Source of the DNA: an uncultured Eubacteriales bacterium
Lineage (GTDB): Bacteria > Bacillota > Clostridia > Lachnospirales > Lachnospiraceae
Assembly: GCA_900315305.1 (NCBI GenBank)
Contig: OMYS01000014.1
Location: 1-64,000 of the forward strand
Direction: 5' to 3'
DNA: 64,000 bases
The notes under the pieces were generated by a model, which saw only the letters and a list, made by a program, of their open reading frames with translations, was not told the DNA's origin and did no database searches. Position 1 is the first letter of the stretch. Every line of letters begins with the position of its first letter. Below, one piece after another: positions 44,917 to 54,784 of the stretch. Both the position numbers and the translations under genes were made by a program.

Positions 44917-44967
44917 TGCCGTGAGCAAGAAGCCCCACCTCTACAGGTGGCGGGGAAAAATTACGGC
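44917..44967. repeat. Compound palindrome resembling an IS200/IS605-type end
   Basis: TGCCGT and ACGGCA bracket a stem CCCCACCT-CTAC-AGGTGG plus CGGGG. The block GCAAGAAGCCCCACCTC resembles, from memory, subterminal hairpins of IS200/IS605 elements. A second palindrome (GGCATAC...GTATGCC, 44964-45002) abuts it. No transposase or TnpB gene is near. It may be a solo palindromic remnant or a transcription terminator lacking a T-run. Confidence 0.45.
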
Positions 44968-45075
44968 ATACACGATATTCCCTTGACGGGATGAACGTAT
45001 GCCGGGAAGAATAGAAGACTTGTACTGAGAAAAGGCAATGAGCGCTTTTTTGCGCTGTCTACAGGAGTGTGATCT

Positions 45076-46155
45076 ATGGCAACGGTTGTGGTTGGAATGT
45101 CAGGGGGCGTTGACAGCTCTGTCGCCGCGTACCTTCTGAAGCAGCAGGGGTATGACGTGATCGGAGTGACAATGCAGATCTGGCAGAATGAGGATGCCTG
45201 TTCTGTCGAGAAAAAGGGCGGATGCTGCGGCGTGTCCGCGGTTGAGGACGCCCGCCGCGTCGCGGATGTGATCGGAATCCCCTATTACGTCATGAATTTC
45301 AAGAAAGAATTCCGCGAGAAGGTAATGGACTATTTTGTCGCGGAGTATCAGGCGGGGCGCACGCCGAACCCGTGCATCGCGTGCAACCGCTATGTGAAGT
45401 GGGAGAGCCTGCTTCAGAAATCGCTCGCACTCGGCGCGGACTATATCGCAACAGGCCATTATGCGACGGTCGTCCGCCTTCCGAACGGACGCTTTACGCT
45501 CCACACGGCCGCGGGAGACGAGAAGACGTCAAAGGACCAGACCTATGCGCTCTACAACCTGACGCAGGACCAGCTCAGTCACACGATCATGCCGATCGGG
45601 GCTTACACCAAGGACAGGGTCCGCGCCATTGCGGAGGAGGCCGGTCTTCCCGTCGCGCATAAGCCGGACAGTGAGGAGATCTGCTTTATTCCGGATAATG
45701 ATTACGCCTCGTTTATCGAGAAGGACACGGGAAAGAAGGCGGAGCCGGGCAATTTTGTCGATGAGGAGGGCCGCGTGCTCGGAAGGCACAGAGGCATTAT
45801 TCGCTACACGATCGGTCAGAGAAAGCACCTCGGTATCGCGCTGGGACATCCCGTATTTGTCAAGGAGATTCGTCCGGACACGAATGAGGTCGTTCTCTCG
45901 GAAAATGCAGACCTCTTCAGCCGCACCGTGACGGTAAGAAACCTGAACTGGATGGCGGAGCCTGACCTGCCGGAAAATAACAGGGTCATGGCGAAGATCC
46001 GATATAATCACCGCGCGGCTTCTGCTATAATAGAGAAAACAGACGCAGATACCGTGCTGTGTACATTTGACGAGCCGGCCAGGGCAGCGGCACCCGGTCA
46101 GGCCGCCGTCTTCTACCAGAACGGCTGTCTGCTCGGCGGAGGCACAATAGAATGA
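45076..46155 (+). CDS. mnmA: tRNA-specific 2-thiouridylase MnmA
   Basis: MnmA puts sulfur on uridine 34 of tRNAs for Lys, Glu and Gln. The 359-residue protein has the PP-loop GMSGGVDSSVAAYLL near residue 7, the TPNPCIACNRYVKW block with the first catalytic Cys, and SEEICFIPDNDYASF with the second. Length is normal. A CAGGAGTG site precedes the ATG. Its sulfur donor gene is just upstream, giving a functional pair. Confidence 0.96.
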   Translation: MATVVVGMSGGVDSSVAAYLLKQQGYDVIGVTMQIWQNEDACSVEKKGGCCGVSAVEDARRVADVIGIPYYVMNFKKEFREKVMDYFVAEYQAGRTPNPCIACNRYVKWESLLQKSLALGADYIATGHYATVVRLPNGRFTLHTAAGDEKTSKDQTYALYNLTQDQLSHTIMPIGAYTKDRVRAIAEEAGLPVAHKPDSEEICFIPDNDYASFIEKDTGKKAEPGNFVDEEGRVLGRHRGIIRYTIGQRKHLGIALGHPVFVKEIRPDTNEVVLSENADLFSRTVTVRNLNWMAEPDLPENNRVMAKIRYNHRAASAIIEKTDADTVLCTFDEPARAAAPGQAAVFYQNGCLLGGGTIE

Positions 46156-46952
46156 TCGGAGATATCCATGTACACAGCAGCTTTTCGGCGGATTCCGACG
46201 AAGATATGGAGGAGAGCGTAAAGGCCGCGATCCGGGCGGGACTTCCGTGTCTGTGCTTTACAGACCATATCGACTGGGACTACCCGGAGAAGGAGCTGGT
46301 CTTTGACTTTGACCGGAAGAAATACTTTGAGCGGATCCGTGAGCTGCAGGAAAAATACGCGGGACAAATGAAAATCCTGGCGGGTGTGGAGCTTGGCATG
46401 CAGCCGCAGCTCGGCCCCCGCTACCAGAAGCTTCTGAAGGAGTGGCCGTTTGACTACTGCATCGGCTCCCAGCACCTTGTCGGCGGGAGAGACCCGTGGT
46501 ACCCGGACGCATTCGGCGAAGAGAGCGACGCAGAGATTTTCCGAAAATACTTCGAGGAGACGCTGCAGAACGTGAAGCTTTTTCATGACTTTGATTCGAT
46601 GGGGCATCTCGACTATATCGTCCGCTACGGCAGAAGGAAGGCACATGACTACAGCTACCGCGCGTATGCGGACATCATTGACGAGATCCTGAAGCTTCTT
46701 GTGCGGTACAATATAGCGCTTGAGATCAACACGGCGGGACTCCGGAAGCAGCTCGGCTTCCCGAATCCGCACCCGGATGTCCTGCGGAGATACCGCGAGC
46801 TCGGGGGCACGCTGGTCACGGCCGGATCAGACTCGCACAAGGCGTACAGCATCGGATATGCATTTGACACGGCAGGACAGATCCTGAAGGAATGCGGGTT
46901 TACGCATTATGTCTATTTTGAAAAGCGCGAGCCGAGATTCGTGAAGCTCTGA
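46152..46952 (+). CDS. PHP-family histidinol-phosphatase (HisJ/HisK-like)
   Basis: The 266-residue protein has PHP metal-binding motifs: MIGDIHVHSSFSADS, then CFTDHIDWDYP, GVELGMQPQ, GSQHLV, MGHLDYI and the final SDSHKAYSIG. It most likely removes phosphate from histidinol phosphate in histidine synthesis. PHP phosphatases can have other substrates. hisH and hisF lie 15 kb away. It overlaps mnmA by four bases (ATGA). Confidence 0.9.
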   Translation: MIGDIHVHSSFSADSDEDMEESVKAAIRAGLPCLCFTDHIDWDYPEKELVFDFDRKKYFERIRELQEKYAGQMKILAGVELGMQPQLGPRYQKLLKEWPFDYCIGSQHLVGGRDPWYPDAFGEESDAEIFRKYFEETLQNVKLFHDFDSMGHLDYIVRYGRRKAHDYSYRAYADIIDEILKLLVRYNIALEINTAGLRKQLGFPNPHPDVLRRYRELGGTLVTAGSDSHKAYSIGYAFDTAGQILKECGFTHYVYFEKREPRFVKL

Positions 46953-46990
46953 AGAACCGTGCGGGATGGAGAACAATGAAGAATTGTGAC

Positions 46991-47145
46991 TATTCAGCAT
47001 CCCAGACTCGGAACGCTTTGCGTTCCTCGTTGTGGGCGGACAGAGCGGCTTCGCCGCTTATCCGCCCCTCGGAAAAATGATGAAACCGTCTGGCGAGCAA
47101 GCTCTCCATCCGGATTTCATCGTTTTTCCGAGGGGGTGCTGAATG
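46991..47145 (+). repeat. R3 palindromic element, about 155 bp
   Basis: Ends are inverted: ATTCAGCATCCC at left and GGGTGCTGAAT at right. Inside are small hairpins (GGAACGC-TTT-GCGTTCC and GCGGCTTCGCCGC) and a second inverted pair around the centre (CGGAAAAATGATGAAA / TTTCATCGTTTTTCCG). It matches 55940-56098 closely. The gap 46953-47282 holds only this element and the gap promoter. Confidence 0.8.
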
Positions 47146-47187
47146 AGTGCAAAAAATTTTGAAATTTTCAAAGCCGCTAAAAAAGAC

Positions 47188-47216
47188 TTGTATTTTTATG
47201 GATGGTTTTGTACAAT
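47188..47216 (+). promoter_or_regulatory. Promoter of the glycolytic genes
   Basis: TTGTAT (47188-47193) and TACAAT (47211-47216) are 17 bases apart, about 66 bases before the gap start. The surroundings are AT-rich, unlike most of the window. Confidence 0.7.
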
Positions 47217-47282
47217 GTCAGTGGGTTATGATTTAACACTTATGTTAAAAATCAATAACAACAAACAGGAGGAAACACGATT

Positions 47283-48302
47283 ATGGCAGTAAGAGTTGCA
47301 ATCAATGGTTTTGGTCGTATCGGTCGTCTGGCTTTCCGTCAGATGTTCCAGGCTGAGGGTTTTGAGATCGTCGCTATCAACGATCTGACAAGCCCGGACA
47401 TGCTTGCTTATCTTCTGAAGTATGATTCTTCTCAGGGCAGATATGCTAAGGCTGATACAGTTACGTCTGATGAGAACTCTATCACAGTCGATGGCCAGAA
47501 GATTACAATTTACAAGGAAGCTGACGCTCACAACCTTCCGTGGAAGGATCTTGACATCGATGTTGTCCTTGAGTGCACAGGCTTCTATACATCCAAGGCA
47601 AAGGCACAGGCTCATATCGATGCTGGTGCTAAGAAGGTCGTCATCTCCGCTCCGGCAGGCAATGACCTTCCGACAATCGTTTACAACACAAACCATGAGA
47701 CACTGACAGCTGATGACAACATCATCTCCGCTGCATCCTGCACAACAAACTGCCTCGCTCCGATGGCTAAGGCTCTTAACGACCTCGCTCCGATCCAGTC
47801 TGGTATCATGGTCACAATCCATGCTTACACAGGTGATCAGATGATCCTTGATGGCCCGCAGAGAAAGGGCAACAAGAGACGTTCTCGTGCAGGCGCTGAG
47901 AACATTGTCCCGAACACAACTGGCGCAGCTAAGGCTATCGGCCTTGTTGTTCCGGAACTGAACGGCAAGCTCATCGGTTCTGCTCAGCGTGTACCGGTTC
48001 CGACAGGCTCCACAACAATCCTTACAGCTGTTGTCAAGGGCAAGGTTACGGTTGATGAGATCAACGCTAAGATGAAGGCTTCCACAAACGAGTCCTTCGG
48101 CTACAACGAGGATCAGATCGTTTCCAAGGATATCGTCGGCATGACATATGGTTCTCTGTTCGATGCAACACAGACCATGGTCCTTCCGGTCAACGATGAT
48201 CTGACAGAGGTTCAGGTCGTTTCCTGGTACGACAATGAGAACTCCTTCACATCCAATATGTGCAGAACAATCAAGTACTTCGCAAAGTTCCTTAACAAGT
48301 AA
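47283..48302 (+). CDS. gap: Glyceraldehyde-3-phosphate dehydrogenase
   Basis: GapDH oxidises glyceraldehyde-3-phosphate to 1,3-bisphosphoglycerate with NAD. The 339-residue protein begins [18 protein letters not shown] and has the active Cys in [13 protein letters not shown] (about Cys156). Codon use differs from most genes here: ACA for Thr and CTT for Leu are common, the mark of a strongly expressed gene. AACAGGAGG precedes the ATG. A terminator lies before pgk, so gap is probably also made on its own, more abundant mRNA. Confidence 0.97.
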   Translation: MAVRVAINGFGRIGRLAFRQMFQAEGFEIVAINDLTSPDMLAYLLKYDSSQGRYAKADTVTSDENSITVDGQKITIYKEADAHNLPWKDLDIDVVLECTGFYTSKAKAQAHIDAGAKKVVISAPAGNDLPTIVYNTNHETLTADDNIISAASCTTNCLAPMAKALNDLAPIQSGIMVTIHAYTGDQMILDGPQRKGNKRRSRAGAENIVPNTTGAAKAIGLVVPELNGKLIGSAQRVPVPTGSTTILTAVVKGKVTVDEINAKMKASTNESFGYNEDQIVSKDIVGMTYGSLFDATQTMVLPVNDDLTEVQVVSWYDNENSFTSNMCRTIKYFAKFLNK

Positions 48303-48345
48303 TCTTGCCTGTTAAGATCAGCGAATACTGAATCTCAAGACCTAA

Positions 48346-48378
48346 AAGGGTCCGGTCTCAAGGACCGGGCCCTTTTTT
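48346..48378 (+). terminator. Terminator between gap and pgk
   Basis: AAGGGTCCGGTC pairs with GACCGGGCCCTT (one wobble) and is followed by TTTTTT. It would end gap mRNA or reduce reading into pgk. Confidence 0.88.
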
Positions 48379-48437
48379 AACAGCAGGACTGAAAACGAAT
48401 TCAGCCTGCTATATGAAAGACAGGAGGATAAAGGATC

Positions 48438-49655
48438 ATGGGTTTAAACAAGAAATCTGTGGATGATATTGATGTAAAGGGCAAGAGAGTTCTTTGCAGA
48501 TGCGACTTCAACGTTCCGCTGAAGAATGGTGAGATCACAGATGACAACCGTCTGGTTGCTGCACTTCCGACAATCAAGAAGCTGATTGCTGACGGCGGCA
48601 AGGTTATCCTCTGCTCCCATCTCGGCAAGATCAAGACAGACGCAGACAAGCCGTCCAAGACGCTTGCTCCGGTCGCTGCAGCGCTCACAAAGCTCCTCGG
48701 CCAGGAAGTCAAGTTCGTTCCGAGCCCGGTTGTCGTCGATGACAATGTCCGTGCAGTTGTCAATGAGATGAAGGACGGCGACGTCATTCTTCTTGAGAAC
48801 ACACGTTACAGAGCAGAAGAGACGAAGAACATCGATTCGTTCTCCAAGGACCTTGCTTCCATCGCTGATGTATTCGTCAACGATGCATTCGGTACAGCTC
48901 ACCGTGCTCACTGCTCCAACGTCGGTGTCACAAAGTTCGTCAAGGGCCCGCACGTTGTCGGCTATCTCATGCAGAAGGAGATCAACTTCCTCGGCAATGC
49001 AGTTGAGAACCCGGTTCGTCCGTTCGTTGCAATCCTCGGCGGCGCAAAGGTTGCTGACAAGCTGAACGTCATCAACAACCTTCTTGAGAAGTGCGATACA
49101 CTGATCATCGGCGGCGGCATGGCTTACACATTTGTGAAGGCTATGGGCCATGAGATCGGAAAGTCTCTCGTCGATGACACAAAGGTCGAGTACTGCAAGG
49201 AAATGATCGAGAAGGCAAAGAGCCTCGGCAAGCAGCTTCTTCTTCCGGTCGATGCCGTTGTGACATCTGAGTTCCCGGATCCGATCGATGCTCCGATCGC
49301 TACAGAGGTTGTTGATATCGACAAGATCCCGGCTGACAAGATGGGTATGGATATCGGACCGAAGACAATCGCTCTGTACAGCGACGCTGTCAAGAACGCA
49401 AAGACGGTTGTCTGGAACGGACCGATGGGCGTCTTCGAGAACCCGACTCTTGCAACAGGTACAAAGTCTGTGGCACAGGCACTTGCTGATACAGATGCGA
49501 CAACGATCATCGGCGGCGGTGATTCCGCAGCGGCTGTCAACCAGATGGGCTTCCATGACAAGATGAGCCACATCTCCACAGGCGGCGGCGCAAGCCTTGA
49601 GTTCCTGGAAGGCAAAGAGCTTCCGGGCGTTGCTGCAGCAGACGACAAGGACTGA
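48438..49655 (+). CDS. pgk: Phosphoglycerate kinase
   Basis: Pgk makes ATP from 1,3-bisphosphoglycerate. The 405-residue protein has the N-domain [32 protein letters not shown], the hinge [13 protein letters not shown] and the C-domain [14 protein letters not shown] and late [11 protein letters not shown]. Length is slightly above the usual 395-400. It has the same biased codons as gap. A GACAGGAGG site precedes the ATG. tpiA follows after a 120-base gap with a GC-rich hairpin. Confidence 0.97.
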   Translation: MGLNKKSVDDIDVKGKRVLCRCDFNVPLKNGEITDDNRLVAALPTIKKLIADGGKVILCSHLGKIKTDADKPSKTLAPVAAALTKLLGQEVKFVPSPVVVDDNVRAVVNEMKDGDVILLENTRYRAEETKNIDSFSKDLASIADVFVNDAFGTAHRAHCSNVGVTKFVKGPHVVGYLMQKEINFLGNAVENPVRPFVAILGGAKVADKLNVINNLLEKCDTLIIGGGMAYTFVKAMGHEIGKSLVDDTKVEYCKEMIEKAKSLGKQLLLPVDAVVTSEFPDPIDAPIATEVVDIDKIPADKMGMDIGPKTIALYSDAVKNAKTVVWNGPMGVFENPTLATGTKSVAQALADTDATTIIGGGDSAAAVNQMGFHDKMSHISTGGGASLEFLEGKELPGVAAADDKD

Positions 49656-49777
49656 TAAGACAAAATAGCAGAGCCCCTGCGGTCCTGCTCATGAAAGGAT
49701 GACCGCGGCGTGCCGTTTGCGCGCGGCCGCGGCCGTTTCATTTGTTCGCATTTTGCGATCAGGAGGGTATAAATTCC

Positions 49778-50530
49778 ATGGCAAGAAAAATTTTAGCGGC
49801 CGGCAACTGGAAAATGAATGAAACTCCGTCTGAGACAAAGGCTCTTATCGCGGAGATGGTCAAGACATGCGCAAGCGATACAGTAGATGTTCTTCTCTGC
49901 GTACCGGCGATTGATATCCCGGCTGCAGTTGAGGCAGCAAAGGGCTCCAACATCCAGATCGGAGCTGAGAACATGTATTTCGAGGAGAGCGGTGCATTTA
50001 CAGGCGAGATCTCCCCGGCTATGCTTGTGGACGCAGGCGTTAAGTACGTCATCATCGGCCATTCCGAGAGACGTCAGTACTTCGCAGAGACAGACCAGAC
50101 GGTCAACAAGAAGGTCCTCAAGGCTCTTGAGCATGGTCTTGTTCCGGTTATGTGCTGCGGCGAGACGCTCGAGCAGAGAGAGCAGGGCGTCACAATGGAC
50201 TGGATTCGTCAGCAGGTTAAGATCGGCCTGAACGGTGTGACACCGGAAGACGCAAAGAAGGTCATCATTGCGTATGAGCCGATCTGGGCTATCGGAACAG
50301 GCAAGACAGCAACCTCCGATCAGGCTGAGGAAGTCTGCAAGGGCATCCGTGATCTGCTTCGTGAGCTCTATGGCGATGATGTCGCTGAGACGACACGTGT
50401 CCTTTACGGCGGATCCGTAAAGCCGGCCAATGCAGCAGAGCTGTTCGCAAAGGAAGACATCGACGGCGGTCTCGTCGGCGGCGCTTCCCTGAAGGCAAGC
50501 TTCGGCGATATTGTCAATTACGCGAAATAA
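49778..50530 (+). CDS. tpiA: Triose-phosphate isomerase
   Basis: TpiA interconverts dihydroxyacetone phosphate and glyceraldehyde-3-phosphate. The 250-residue protein has [15 protein letters not shown], the catalytic His in [11 protein letters not shown], the catalytic Glu in [15 protein letters not shown] and the phosphate-binding [11 protein letters not shown]. Start ATG 49778 follows CAGGAGGG; an in-frame codon at 49742 is upstream of that site and rejected. Confidence 0.97.
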   Translation: MARKILAAGNWKMNETPSETKALIAEMVKTCASDTVDVLLCVPAIDIPAAVEAAKGSNIQIGAENMYFEESGAFTGEISPAMLVDAGVKYVIIGHSERRQYFAETDQTVNKKVLKALEHGLVPVMCCGETLEQREQGVTMDWIRQQVKIGLNGVTPEDAKKVIIAYEPIWAIGTGKTATSDQAEEVCKGIRDLLRELYGDDVAETTRVLYGGSVKPANAAELFAKEDIDGGLVGGASLKASFGDIVNYAK

Positions 50531-50694
50531 TTCCTGATGCGCATGAAAACTGCCGGACTGCGGCCCCGCGGCCCGCATGCTCATAGTGAGCGTGCGGGCG
50601 GGAGCTGCCGACGGCAGTATTTTTTCCGCAGAAGGAGCATCCGCCGGGCCGGAGAAGACCGGCGGATCAGGCATCAAGAGGAGAAATCAGAATT

Positions 50695-52236
50695 ATGGGT
50701 AAGAAAACTACAGTCTTAATGATCCTTGACGGCGTAGGTCTCAATCCGCGCAAGGACCACAACGCATTTGCCATCGCTAACACACCCGTTCTTGATGGTC
50801 TTATGAGAGATTATCCGTTTGTTCCGGGCCAGGCATCCGGCCTTGCCGTCGGACTTCCGGACGGACAGATGGGCAACTCTGAGGTCGGCCACACAAACAT
50901 GGGCGCAGGCCGCGTTGTTTACCAGGATCTCACAAGAATCACCAAGGCAATCGAGGATGGCGACTTCTTTGAAAATGAGGAGCTTCTCGCGGCTGTAAAG
51001 AACGCGAAGGAAAACGACTCCGCAATTCATTTTATGGGACTGCTCTCACCGGGCGGCGTCCACAGCCATCAGAACCATCTCTTCGGCCTGCTGGAGCTCG
51101 CGAAGAGAAACGGCCTCAAGAAGGTATATGTCCACTGCTTCATGGACGGCCGTGATACTCCGCCGGATTCCGGTGTCGAGGACATCAAGGAGCTGCAGGC
51201 GAAGATGGACGAGCTCGGCGTCGGCGAGATCGCGACGATCTCCGGCCGCTACTATGCGATGGACCGCGACAACAACTGGGACCGTGTCGTCAAGGCCTAT
51301 GACGCAATCGCAAATGGCAAGGGCGTAGAGAAGGACAACGCAGTCAAGGCGATGACAGATTCCTATGCGGACGGCGTGACAGATGAGTTCGTCATTCCGG
51401 TTGTCATCACGAAGGACGGCAAGCCGGTCGCGACCGTCAAGGACGGCGATTCCTGCGTCTTCTTCAACTTCCGTCCGGACCGCGCGCGTGAGCTGACACA
51501 CTGCTTCTGCGACGATGACTTCGACAAGTTCGACCGCGGCGCAAGAAAGAAGACAACATTTGTCGTCTTCACAGATTATGACGCGACAATCGGCAACAAG
51601 CTCGTTGCGTTCAAGAAGCAGGAGCTTCACAATGTCATGGGCGAGTGGCTCGCAAAGCACGGCAAGACACAGCTCCGCACAGCCGAGACAGAGAAGTACG
51701 CGCATGTCACGTTCTTCTTCAACGGCGGTGTAGAGAAGCCGTTCGAGGGCGAGGACAGAATCCTTGTTCCGTCACCGAAGGTAGCGACCTACGATCTTCA
51801 GCCGGAAATGAGTGCCCCGAAGGTCTGCGACGGTCTCTGCGACGCGATCAGAAGCGGCAAGTATGATGTCATCATCATCAACTTCGCAAACGGCGATATG
51901 GTCGGCCACACGGGTGTCGAGGAGGCTGCTGTCAAGGCAGTTGAGACTGTCGATGCCTGCGTAGGACGCGCAGTCGAGGCTCTGAAGGAGAACGGCGGCG
52001 TGATGTTCCTGTGCGCTGACCACGGAAACTGCGAGCAGATGGTCGACTATGAGACTGGCGAGCCGTGGACGGCACATACGACCAACCCGGTTCCGTTCAT
52101 CCTGATCAACGCGGACCCGAAGTATGGTCTCCGCGAGGGCGGACGTCTCTGCGATATCTGCCCGACACTGCTTGACCTGATGGGCATGGAGAAGCCGGCC
52201 GAGATGACGGGCGAATCCCTCCTGATCGAGCGATAA
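50695..52236 (+). CDS. gpmI: 2,3-bisphosphoglycerate-independent phosphoglycerate mutase
   Basis: GpmI converts 3- to 2-phosphoglycerate using a phospho-Ser intermediate and two Mn ions. The 513-residue protein has MILDGVGLNPRKDHNAF, the Ser in GQMGNSEVGHTNMGAGR, HCFMDGRDTPPDSG, and the metal site FANGDMVGHTG and CADHGNCEQM. The 164-base gap after tpiA contains GC-rich hairpins (around 50550-50630 with a T-run, and 50650-50673). eno is not in this cluster. Confidence 0.97.
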   Translation: MGKKTTVLMILDGVGLNPRKDHNAFAIANTPVLDGLMRDYPFVPGQASGLAVGLPDGQMGNSEVGHTNMGAGRVVYQDLTRITKAIEDGDFFENEELLAAVKNAKENDSAIHFMGLLSPGGVHSHQNHLFGLLELAKRNGLKKVYVHCFMDGRDTPPDSGVEDIKELQAKMDELGVGEIATISGRYYAMDRDNNWDRVVKAYDAIANGKGVEKDNAVKAMTDSYADGVTDEFVIPVVITKDGKPVATVKDGDSCVFFNFRPDRARELTHCFCDDDFDKFDRGARKKTTFVVFTDYDATIGNKLVAFKKQELHNVMGEWLAKHGKTQLRTAETEKYAHVTFFFNGGVEKPFEGEDRILVPSPKVATYDLQPEMSAPKVCDGLCDAIRSGKYDVIIINFANGDMVGHTGVEEAAVKAVETVDACVGRAVEALKENGGVMFLCADHGNCEQMVDYETGEPWTAHTTNPVPFILINADPKYGLREGGRLCDICPTLLDLMGMEKPAEMTGESLLIER

Positions 52237-52270
52237 ATGCTATAGAGAAACACAGCGTCGCTGACGCTGA

Positions 52271-52304
52271 AAGAGGCCCGGCTGCGCACGCAGCCGGGCC
52301 TCTT
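52271..52304 (+). terminator. Terminator of gpmI
   Basis: AAGAGGCCCGGCTGCG pairs with CGCAGCCGGGCCTCTT almost perfectly, followed by a short T-rich tail (TTCATC). Confidence 0.82.
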
Positions 52305-52420
52305 CATCACGTTAGTACTTCCGAGGTGCGTATGGTGCCCCATTTGGGATTTGCAGGTTGTAATTTGCGGCCAGCTGTGATATGATACACACCGGTATTT
52401 ACTTCGGAGGTATAGTATCA

Positions 52421-52663
52421 ATGGATATTCTCAAGATTGTGCTTACAATCGTCTATGTCATTGACTGCATCGCACTGTCAGTTGTCATTCTGATGCAGGA
52501 AGGCAAGTCAGCAGGACTCGGCGCCATTGCCGGAGCTGCAGATACCTACTGGGGACAGAACAAAGGCAGATCAATGGAAGGCGGACTGGTCAAGGCGACA
52601 AGAATTATGTCTGTGATCTTCTTTGCACTTTCAATTGTACTGTCAATGAATTTTCTTGCCTGA
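52421..52663 (+). CDS. secG: Protein translocase subunit SecG
   Basis: SecG is the small accessory subunit of the SecYEG channel. The 80-residue protein has two membrane helices (VLTIVYVIDCIALSVVILMQ and SVIFFALSIVLSMNFL) around the family's EGKSAGLGAIAGAADTYWGQ loop. Start ATG 52421 is preceded by CGGAGGTAT; the codon at 52382 is upstream of that site. In Firmicutes secG normally precedes rnr and smpB, as here. Confidence 0.93.
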   Translation: MDILKIVLTIVYVIDCIALSVVILMQEGKSAGLGAIAGAADTYWGQNKGRSMEGGLVKATRIMSVIFFALSIVLSMNFLA

Positions 52664-52677
52664 TCTCAGGAAGGCCA

Positions 52678-52765
52678 GAGGCTGTTACATCAGAAATTCT
52701 CCGGAGAATGACGGAAATGCCTGCATTTCCGTTGAGGATAACTGATGTGACGGCCTCTTTCTTTA
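52678..52765 (+). terminator. Branched terminator after secG
   Basis: GAGGCTGTTACATCAG pairs with CTGATGTGACGGCCTC across 48 bases that hold two further small hairpins (one is ACGGAAATG...CATTTCCGT). TTTCTTT follows. It lies between secG and rnr. Confidence 0.75.
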
Positions 52766-52795
52766 TGCCGGAACCGGCGGAAACAGGGTGTATAT

Positions 52796-54775
52796 ATGGG
52801 AAAGAAATACAAAATTAAGGGAGCCCGCCCCTCCGAAAGAGGAAAGCGCTCCGCATCAAAATCGAAAATGAAGACCGTGACGGGAATCTTTCAGTCCACA
52901 TCCAGGGGCTTCGGCTTTGTGACGCCGGACGGCGACGAGGATGCGGAGGACATTTTCATCCCGAAGGAATACACAAATAACGCCTGGAACAGAGACCGCG
53001 TGGAGGTCAAGGTCCTGCCGGCAAAGGGAAAGCACAGGTGTGAGGGAATTATAAAGACCATTATGGTCCGCGGCACGACGCGTGTCGTGGGGACCTTTGA
53101 GCAGAACAAGAACTTCGGCTTTGTCGTCCCGGACGACCTGAAGCTTCACAGGGACATCTTCATACCGAAGGACCTCCGGCTTGACGCAAAGGACGGAGAC
53201 AAGGTTGTCTGTGAGATCACGGACTATCAGGGTGCGGGCGGAAAGATCACTGAGGTGCTCGGCGCGGGCTCTGATCCGGGAATCGACATCTTCTCCATTG
53301 CGTACAGCATGGACATTCCGATGGAATTTCCGCCGAAGGCGATGACGCAGGCGGAGCGGTGTCAGACGCACGTCATCGAGGGCGATTTCAGCGGGCGCGA
53401 GGACCTGAGAAGCTGGCAGCTTGTGACGATTGACGGACCGGACGCGAAGGATCTCGACGATGCGGTCTCGCTGACAGAGACCGAAAATGGCTATGAGCTC
53501 GGCGTGCACATCGCCGATGTGTCAAACTATGTGCAGGAGGGGTCCGCACTGGACCGCGAGGCTTTGAAGCGGGGGACCTCTGTCTACCTCGCGGACCGCG
53601 TCATCCCGATGCTTCCGTTCCAGCTCTCGAACGGCATCTGCTCTCTGAATGCCGGCGTGGACAGACTGGCCCTCTCTGTCATCATGGAAATGAACAGAAA
53701 CGGCGAGGTGGTCTCGCACCGCATCGTGGAGTCAGTCATCAGAGTCGGAGAGCGCATGAGCTACCCGGACGTCCGCGCTATTCTGGAGGACCACGACGAG
53801 GCGCTGACGGAGCGGTACCGCGATTACGTCCCGATGTTTGAGCGCATGTATGAGCTCTCACAGAAGATCCGCACGCGGCGCAAAGAGAGAGGCTCGATCG
53901 ACTTTGATTTTCCGGAGGCAAAGGTCGTGCTCGACGAGAACGGCATTCCGGTCGATATTGTTGCGGAAGAGGCAAATATTGCGACAAAGCTGATCGAGGA
54001 TTTCATGCTGACGGCCAATGAGACGGTCGCGCAGGAGTTCTGCGAGAGGAAAATCCCGTTCCTCTACCGGATCCATGAGGATCCGGACCCCGACAAAATT
54101 GAGAATTTGATTGCATTTGTCAGGAAGAACGGGGTGAAGATTGAGAAGAACAGACAGAAAATTACGCCGAAGGAGATCCAGCAGGCGCTCGAGCGGATCA
54201 AGGGCGAGCCAAATGAGGCGCTCATCAGCCGCGTGATCCTCCGGTCGATGCAGCAGGCGCGGTACGACACGGAGTGCAGCGGCCATTTCGGTCTCGCCGC
54301 GAAGTATTACTGCCACTTTACGTCGCCGATCCGCCGGTACCCGGACCTGCAGATCCACCGGATTATCCACGATGTGATCCGCGGCCGGATGACAGAGGAG
54401 AGAAAGCAGCACTACCGGGACCTGCTCGGCGATGTTGCGGTCCGCACGTCGCAGACGGAGCGGCGCGCCGACGAGTGCGAGCGGGAGACGGAGAAGCTGA
54501 AGAAGGCCCAGTACATGAGCTCACACATCGGAGAGGAATTTGATGGCGTGATCTCCGGCGTGACCGGGTGGGGGCTCTATGTCGAGCTGCCGAATACCGT
54601 CGAGGGGCTTGTTCCCGCGTCGGAAATGAAGGACGATTATTACATTTTCAGCGAGGAGGACCACTCGATGACGGGACGCCTCAGCGGGAGGACGTTTGTC
54701 ATGGGCGATCCGGTGCGCGTGCGGGTCAAGGCGACAGACCTGCGGGCGAGGACGATCGATTTCGTGCTCGCATAA
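52796..54775 (+). CDS. rnr: Ribonuclease R
   Basis: RNase R is a processive 3'-5' exonuclease that digests structured RNA and works with tmRNA. The 659-residue protein has N-terminal cold-shock-like domains (STSRGFGFVTPDGDEDAEDI and NKNFGFVVPDD), the RNB catalytic domain with DGPDAKDLDDAVSL and its four Asp, and a C-terminal S1 domain (GVISGVTGWGLYVELPNTVE). It lacks the long Lys-rich tail of the enterobacterial enzyme. It heads rnr-smpB-ssrA, a complete ribosome-rescue set. Confidence 0.95.
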   Translation: MGKKYKIKGARPSERGKRSASKSKMKTVTGIFQSTSRGFGFVTPDGDEDAEDIFIPKEYTNNAWNRDRVEVKVLPAKGKHRCEGIIKTIMVRGTTRVVGTFEQNKNFGFVVPDDLKLHRDIFIPKDLRLDAKDGDKVVCEITDYQGAGGKITEVLGAGSDPGIDIFSIAYSMDIPMEFPPKAMTQAERCQTHVIEGDFSGREDLRSWQLVTIDGPDAKDLDDAVSLTETENGYELGVHIADVSNYVQEGSALDREALKRGTSVYLADRVIPMLPFQLSNGICSLNAGVDRLALSVIMEMNRNGEVVSHRIVESVIRVGERMSYPDVRAILEDHDEALTERYRDYVPMFERMYELSQKIRTRRKERGSIDFDFPEAKVVLDENGIPVDIVAEEANIATKLIEDFMLTANETVAQEFCERKIPFLYRIHEDPDPDKIENLIAFVRKNGVKIEKNRQKITPKEIQQALERIKGEPNEALISRVILRSMQQARYDTECSGHFGLAAKYYCHFTSPIRRYPDLQIHRIIHDVIRGRMTEERKQHYRDLLGDVAVRTSQTERRADECERETEKLKKAQYMSSHIGEEFDGVISGVTGWGLYVELPNTVEGLVPASEMKDDYYIFSEEDHSMTGRLSGRTFVMGDPVRVRVKATDLRARTIDFVLA

Positions 54776-54784
54776 GGAGACATC

